From: Pseudomonadota bacterium
GTDB lineage: Bacteria > Pseudomonadota > Alphaproteobacteria > SP197
DNA length: 47,608 bases
Reading direction: 5' to 3'
Assembly: GCA_039028155.1 (NCBI GenBank)
Contig: JBCCIS010000038.1
Span: 1-47,608, forward strand
Shown: positions 43,598 through 47,608 of the stretch, piece after piece
Layout: each line of letters begins with the position of its first letter
How positions within the stretch are numbered: position 1 is the first letter of the stretch
Made by a program: the position numbers and the translations under genes
Notes under the pieces: model-generated
Seen by the model: only the letters and a program-made list of their open reading frames with translations
Databases searched by the model: none
Told to the model about the DNA's origin: nothing

Positions 43598-44353
43598 CTA
43601 AACGGGTGTTCCCAGATAGGCCTCGACGACCTCCGGATTGGCGCGGATCGCCTCCGGTGCGCCCTCGGCCAACAGGCTGCCGAAGTTCAGGACGGTGATG
43701 TGCTCGCAAAGACCCATCACCGCCTGCATGTCGTGTTCGACCAACAAAATGGTGACGCCGGAGTCCCGCACCTGGCGGATCAGATCCATCATACGCCGGG
43801 TCTCTTCCGGGTTCATGCCGGTGAACGGCTCATCAAGCATCAGGAGTTTCGGTTCGGTGGCCAGCGCGACAGCGATGCCGAGGGCGCGCTGCAGACCATG
43901 CGGCAGATTGGAGCACAGCTCGTCTTTGAGATCGGCGAGGTCCATGAACGCGAGGATCTCGTCGACCTTCTCTCTGGCGTCCGCCTCGCGGTCCTTCTTC
44001 AGACCTAGCAGCACGCTGAACGGATCGACGCGCGCTTTCAGGTGACAGCCAACCAGGACGTTGTCGAAGACCGTGAACTCGTGAAACAGCGTCGTCGCCT
44101 GGAAGGTGCGGACCAGACCGAGTTCGGTAATCGCGCTCGTCTTCATGCCGGAAATGTCGCGCCCGTCATAGACGATGCGTCCGGCGCTCGGCTTGTAGTA
44201 ACCGCTGATGACATTGAATGTTGTCGTCTTGCCGGCGCCGTTGGGGCCGATCAGGCCATGAATGGCGCCCGCTTCGATCTGGAAGGTCAGGTTGTTGACG
44301 GCTGTCAGTCCGCCGAAACGGCGCGTCAGACGATCGACTTCAAGTAATGTCAT
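43598..44353 (-). CDS. livG: LivG-type ABC ATPase
   Basis: 251 residues. Walker A 'IGPNGAGKTTTFNVISGYY', a signature region 'NLPHGLQRALGIAVALATEP' (the LivG form of LSGGQ), Walker B 'LLMLDEPFTGMNP' and 'ILLVEHDMQAVMGLCEHI'. Partner of LivF. It sits beyond the two MHS genes rather than beside livF, so the ABC transporter genes are spread over three positions; whether they form one transporter is not certain. Confidence 0.92.
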   Translation of the reverse strand: MTLLEVDRLTRRFGGLTAVNNLTFQIEAGAIHGLIGPNGAGKTTTFNVISGYYKPSAGRIVYDGRDISGMKTSAITELGLVRTFQATTLFHEFTVFDNVLVGCHLKARVDPFSVLLGLKKDREADAREKVDEILAFMDLADLKDELCSNLPHGLQRALGIAVALATEPKLLMLDEPFTGMNPEETRRMMDLIRQVRDSGVTILLVEHDMQAVMGLCEHITVLNFGSLLAEGAPEAIRANPEVVEAYLGTPV

Positions 44354-44459
44354 CAGCGTGCCCCCTGGTTCCGTCGTCCTTGTCGGCGGACGATCGGCAC
44401 GCGGTCCTTATAGCAAACTTGCATGGCGACGGAATGATGCGCTTGCAGCGTGCTTGGGC

Positions 44460-45221
44460 TTAACTCGTGACGATCAGATTGACGCCGGCGGTTTCGAGAC
44501 GTCGGGCATAGTCGAGCGGCAGCTGCTGGTCGGTCACCAGCACGTCGATATCCTCGAAGCCGGCGACCCTGACGGGCGCGCGCCGGTTGATCTTGGCGTG
44601 ATCGGCAACGACAACGGCGCGTTGCGCATGACGGATGACCGCGCTGGAGAACTCGGCTTCGTCAACGTAGTAGTCCATCAGGCCGGCATCCAGATCGACC
44701 GCGGCGATCGACAGGATGGCGGTGTGCACCTGGAAGCGCTCGACGAAGCGGATGGCCTCATGGCCCAGCACGGCGCCGTCATCGGCGCGGATCTCGCCGC
44801 CGGCGATATAGACCCGATTGCCGTTGCGCGAGGCAAGCGTGCGCGCGATGTCCGCGCAGTTGGTGGCGACCAAGAGGTCGCGGTGGCCGGCTAACGCCCG
44901 CGCTACATAGGCTGTCGTGGTACCTGTATCCAGCATGACGGATTCGCCGTTTTCGATCAGGCCGGCCGTCGCTTCGGCGATCGCGCGTTTGGCCTCGGCA
45001 TGCTCGTCCATGCGCTGGCGAAACGCGCTTTCGCGCAGCGGTTCCGGCAAGGCGACACCGCCATGCACTTTGCGCACCAGACCGCGCGCGGCGAGCCGGC
45101 GGATGTCACGGCGGATTGTCTCGTCGGAGACCTGCAGCCGCTCCGCGAGATCGCCGACACCGCACAGGCCGCGCTCGCGCACCGCCGTGACGATGGCCGA
45201 CTGTCGTTCCGTTGCATGCAT
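44460..45221 (-). CDS. DeoR/GlpR-family transcriptional repressor
   Basis: 253 residues, GGAGAAG before the ATG. N-terminal winged helix 'LAERLQVSDETIRRDIRRLA' then 'RKVHGGVALP', the DeoR-family DNA-binding motif. The C-terminal sugar-phosphate-sensing domain shows 'ESVMLDTGTTTAYVARAL' and 'YIAGGEIRADDGAVLG'. The family normally represses sugar or amino-sugar genes and is released by a phosphorylated ligand. It is divergent from proX, so it may control itself and perhaps the betaine transporter. Confidence 0.88.
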   Translation of the reverse strand: MHATERQSAIVTAVRERGLCGVGDLAERLQVSDETIRRDIRRLAARGLVRKVHGGVALPEPLRESAFRQRMDEHAEAKRAIAEATAGLIENGESVMLDTGTTTAYVARALAGHRDLLVATNCADIARTLASRNGNRVYIAGGEIRADDGAVLGHEAIRFVERFQVHTAILSIAAVDLDAGLMDYYVDEAEFSSAVIRHAQRAVVVADHAKINRRAPVRVAGFEDIDVLVTDQQLPLDYARRLETAGVNLIVTS

Positions 45222-45247
45222 GGAACTTCTCCGAAGAGGCCACTAAT

Positions 45248-45265
45248 CTAGACAGTATACCTAGA
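45248..45265. promoter_or_regulatory. Possible deoR/proX operator
   Basis: Direct repeat CTAGA-N8-CTAGA with a GTATAC palindrome between, 27 bases before the DeoR-family start in an AT-rich stretch. A candidate regulator site or promoter only. Confidence 0.25.
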
Positions 45266-45429
45266 ATCAATACAAATGCTGACATGTGGAATCAAACGGC
45301 GTTTCGTCTGCATTTGTGTGGGATGCTGTTGATTTGTCTTGTTTCACAGGAGATTTGCCGCTTTCATGGTGACCAGACGGCTGCGTGAAGCCGCGCGGGT
45401 CCAACACAACACCAACGGGGAGGTAAGAA

Positions 45430-46386
45430 ATGTTAACAAGTTTGCGTACGACGGCGCTGGCGGGTGCGCTTGGCGTCTTCTTGACCGGCCAGGCGATGGC
45501 CGCAGCGCCGGAATCCGACGACCCCATCAAACTCACCCTGCACGACTGGACGGGCCAGTACATCACCACGACCATCATGGGCGAGGTGCTGAAGTCGATG
45601 GGCTACAACGTCGAATACGTTCAGGCCGACTACATCGCCCAGTTCGCCGGCCTTGAGTCAGGCGATCTGCACATCGCGATGGAAATGTGGGAGACCACCG
45701 GCAAGGACGCGATGGAGGCCTCGCTCGAAACCGGCAAGACCCTCGATCTGGGCGAGACCGGCATGTTCGCCATCGAGGAGTGGTGGTACCCCAGCTATAT
45801 GAAAGAGAAGTGCCCAGGGCTGCCGGACTGGCAGGCGCTGAACGACTGCGCCGAAGCATTCTCGACGCCTGAGACCGCGCCCAAGGGCCGTTATCTGGGC
45901 GGTCCGGTCACCTGGGGCGGCTATGACGATGAACGCGCCGAAGCGCTCGACCTGGATTACGAGGTCGTACACGCGGGCACCGACGCCGCGCTCTTCGCCG
46001 AGCTGCAGTCGGCCTATCAGCGTGAAGCGCCGTTCCTGGGCTGGGTCTATGCCCCGCACTGGGCGCCGACCAAGTTCGAAGGCGAGTGGGTGGAATTCCC
46101 GAGCTACGCCGACGAGTGCTACAGCGATCCCGCATGGGGCGTGAACCCAGACATGGCCTATGACTGCGGCAAGCCGCGCGGTTGGATCAAGAAGGTCGGT
46201 TGGAAGGACGGCGAGGGCAAGTGGCCGTGTGCCTATTCCGCCGTGCGCGCTTTCCACATCGAGAACGACGCCATGGGCAACCTGGTGGCCGAGGTCGATC
46301 TGGAAGGCAAGGACCTGAACGATGTGGTTGGCGCCTGGATGGATGCCAACAAGGATACCTGGCAGGCCTGGACGTCCTGCGAGTAA
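45430..46386 (+). CDS. proX: Glycine betaine ABC transporter substrate-binding protein
   Basis: 318 residues, GGGGAGG seven bases before the ATG. Signal peptide ending 'GQAMAAAPESD'. OpuAC-type domain: 'IKLTLHDWTGQYITTTIMGE', 'ESGDLHIAMEMWETTGKDAM' and 'LGWVYAPHWAPTKFEGEWVE'. The Trp residues fit the aromatic cage that binds the quaternary amine of glycine betaine or choline. Six Cys are present (PG..DWQALNDC etc.), unusual and possibly forming disulfides. Separated from proV by the repeat element. Confidence 0.9.
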   Translation: MLTSLRTTALAGALGVFLTGQAMAAAPESDDPIKLTLHDWTGQYITTTIMGEVLKSMGYNVEYVQADYIAQFAGLESGDLHIAMEMWETTGKDAMEASLETGKTLDLGETGMFAIEEWWYPSYMKEKCPGLPDWQALNDCAEAFSTPETAPKGRYLGGPVTWGGYDDERAEALDLDYEVVHAGTDAALFAELQSAYQREAPFLGWVYAPHWAPTKFEGEWVEFPSYADECYSDPAWGVNPDMAYDCGKPRGWIKKVGWKDGEGKWPCAYSAVRAFHIENDAMGNLVAEVDLEGKDLNDVVGAWMDANKDTWQAWTSCE

Positions 46387-46410
46387 TCCCATCGTGCTAG
46401 GATGATGGCC

Positions 46411-46550
46411 GTTAGAGCAGATCCTGCCTTAATGGAATCGCTTCGCGAACCCATCAAGGCAGGTGAATCTGCTCTATTCATAGATAGAGAGCGGATTCAC
46501 ACGGTCAGGTGGAACCGTCAAACGGTTCCACCTGACCGTGACCCGCTCTA
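46411..46550 (-). repeat. ~140-bp structured intergenic repeat, copy B (inverted)
   Basis: Reverse-complement relative of 30051-30189, 16.4 kb away. The first hairpin here is TCAGGTGGAACCG / CGGTTCCACCTGA; the last, CCTGCCTTGATGG / CCATTAAGGCAGG (one G-U), is framed by AGAGCAGAT / ATCTGCTCT. Between proX and proV it may act as a partial terminator or mRNA stabiliser. Confidence 0.85.
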
Positions 46551-46602
46551 GGGATCCTGGGGAAGATCCCGGCGGCCATCCGTCTTTTCAGGGCCAGGAG
46601 CG

Positions 46603-47608
46603 ATGACCGGCGACGCGTGTCCGATAAAACTCGCCTGTGAGAACGTATGGAAGCTGTTCGGGCAGAACGCCGGGGACGTGCTTCAGCGCACCGGCGGCGC
46701 GCCCAGCGATGCCGATCTGGCTGCCGCCGAGGTCATCGGCGCCGTCCGCGACGCCACGATCACCGTTCGCGAAGGCGAGATCTTCATCATCATGGGGCTT
46801 AGCGGCTCCGGCAAATCGACCCTGGTACGCTGTATGTCGCGCCTGATCGAGCCGACTGCGGGCCGGGTGCTGTTTGAGGACCGCAACCTCCTCGACATGG
46901 GTGAAAAGGAGCTCATGGAGCTCCGGCGCCACCGCATGGGCATGGTGTTTCAGCATTTCGCGCTGCTGCCGCATTTGACGGTACTGGGCAATGTGGCGTT
47001 CCCGCTAGAGATCCAGGGCCTCGGCAAGGCCGAGCGCGAAACCAAGGCCCTTGAGATGATCGATCTCGTCGGACTGAAGGGCCGCGAGACCTACTATCCG
47101 CGCGAACTCTCTGGCGGCCAGCAGCAGCGTGTCGGCATCGCCCGCTCGCTCGCCGTGGAACCGGAGATCTGGTTTCTGGACGAACCGTTCTCCGCGCTTG
47201 ATCCCCTGATCCGCCGCGAGATGCAGGACGAGTTCCTGCGCCTGCAGAATGTGCTGCACAAGACCATCATCTTTATCACCCACGATTTCGACGAGGCGAT
47301 CCGGCTGGCCGACCGCATCGCGATCATGAAAGACGGTGCGATCATCCAGATCGGCACGCCGGAGGAACTGGTCACCGCGCCGGCCGATGATTACGTCGCA
47401 GAGTTCACCCGCGACATTCCCCGCGCCAAGGTGCTGTCCGCCGGCGCCATAGCGAAATCCGGTCCGCACGGAACAACGACCATCAGGTCGGACGCCCGCA
47501 TCGCCGACGTGGCGGCCATGGTCTTTGATCACGACGAACCGCTTGGTGTCGTCGATGCCGACGGCACGACCGTCGGCGCGCTGGACCGCGACGCGGTGCT
47601 CGACGTCC
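46603..47608 (+). CDS. proV: Glycine betaine/proline ABC transporter ATPase, 3' partial
   Basis: 335 codons to the window end, no stop. AGGAG lies just before the ATG. Walker A 'MGLSGSGKSTLVRCMSRL', signature 'LSGGQQQRVGIARSLAVE', Walker B 'IWFLDEPFSALDPLIRR' and 'ITHDFDEAIRLADRIAIM'. The N-terminal 'VWKLFGQNAGDVLQRTGG' is the ProV/OpuAA insertion before the ATPase core. The last ~50 residues begin the C-terminal CBS-like regulatory region. It powers betaine uptake with ProX and a proW permease expected beyond the window. The order proX first is less common than proVWX. Confidence 0.92.
   Translation, partial: MTGDACPIKLACENVWKLFGQNAGDVLQRTGGAPSDADLAAAEVIGAVRDATITVREGEIFIIMGLSGSGKSTLVRCMSRLIEPTAGRVLFEDRNLLDMGEKELMELRRHRMGMVFQHFALLPHLTVLGNVAFPLEIQGLGKAERETKALEMIDLVGLKGRETYYPRELSGGQQQRVGIARSLAVEPEIWFLDEPFSALDPLIRREMQDEFLRLQNVLHKTIIFITHDFDEAIRLADRIAIMKDGAIIQIGTPEELVTAPADDYVAEFTRDIPRAKVLSAGAIAKSGPHGTTTIRSDARIADVAAMVFDHDEPLGVVDADGTTVGALDRDAVLDV

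Overview
The window looks like a chromosomal segment of a GC-rich alphaproteobacterium, probably a Rhodospirillales-like environmental heterotroph. The Flp/Tad pilus genes are of the Cpa type found in alphaproteobacteria, a leader resembling a SAM-II riboswitch (a class concentrated in this group) precedes a sulfur-assimilation operon, and there are MHS-family and Liv-type transporters, a ferredoxin-NADP reductase and several oxidative enzymes. I see no rRNA, tRNA, CRISPR array, phage genes or transposase.

Region 1 (1-17.0 kb) is a large Flp/Tad pilus locus. After the 3' part of a membrane glycosyltransferase-like gene come three plus-strand minor-pilin genes: two TadE-like proteins and a TadG-like protein with a von Willebrand A domain. 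A small protein containing only a secretin N-domain and a TPR lipoprotein follow, divergently transcribed. The main operon runs leftward from the pilin: flp, cpaA (prepilin peptidase), cpaB, cpaC (secretin), cpaD, cpaE/tadZ, cpaF/tadA, tadB, tadC. CpaB is about twice the usual length and carries two copies of its module. The tadZ reading frame extends 34 codons upstream of its first standard start, back to an ATA preceded by a good ribosome binding site.

Region 2 (17.3-22.3 kb) holds housekeeping and accessory genes: a small membrane protein, a TauE/SafE permease, a GT87-like mannosyltransferase, two small hypothetical proteins, a flavodoxin-fold quinone reductase and a phytanoyl-CoA dioxygenase-like enzyme. 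A hairpin-rich gap near 20.6 kb may encode a small RNA.

Region 3 (22.3-30.1 kb) is a leftward operon: promoter, SAM-II riboswitch, terminator hairpin, small upstream ORF, siroheme synthase N-domain, cysH, and a 1180-residue flavoprotein that joins a GltD/NfnB-like half to a PyrK/NfnA-like half. No sulfite reductase hemoprotein gene lies beside it. An aldehyde dehydrogenase and ferredoxin-NADP reductase follow, divergent around a Fur-like box.

Region 4 (30.1-47.6 kb) is uptake and catabolism of amino acids and methylated amines: a DUF1989/aminomethyltransferase fusion, an entericidin-like peptide, an acyl-CoA dehydrogenase, a branched-chain amino-acid-type ABC transporter split into livK-livH-livM (plus) and livF and livG (minus), a divergent enolase-superfamily enzyme, two tandem MHS transporters, a DeoR-type regulator, and the start of a glycine betaine ABC transporter (proX, then proV running off the window). 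Two inverted copies of a ~140-bp structured intergenic repeat lie at 30.05 and 46.41 kb.
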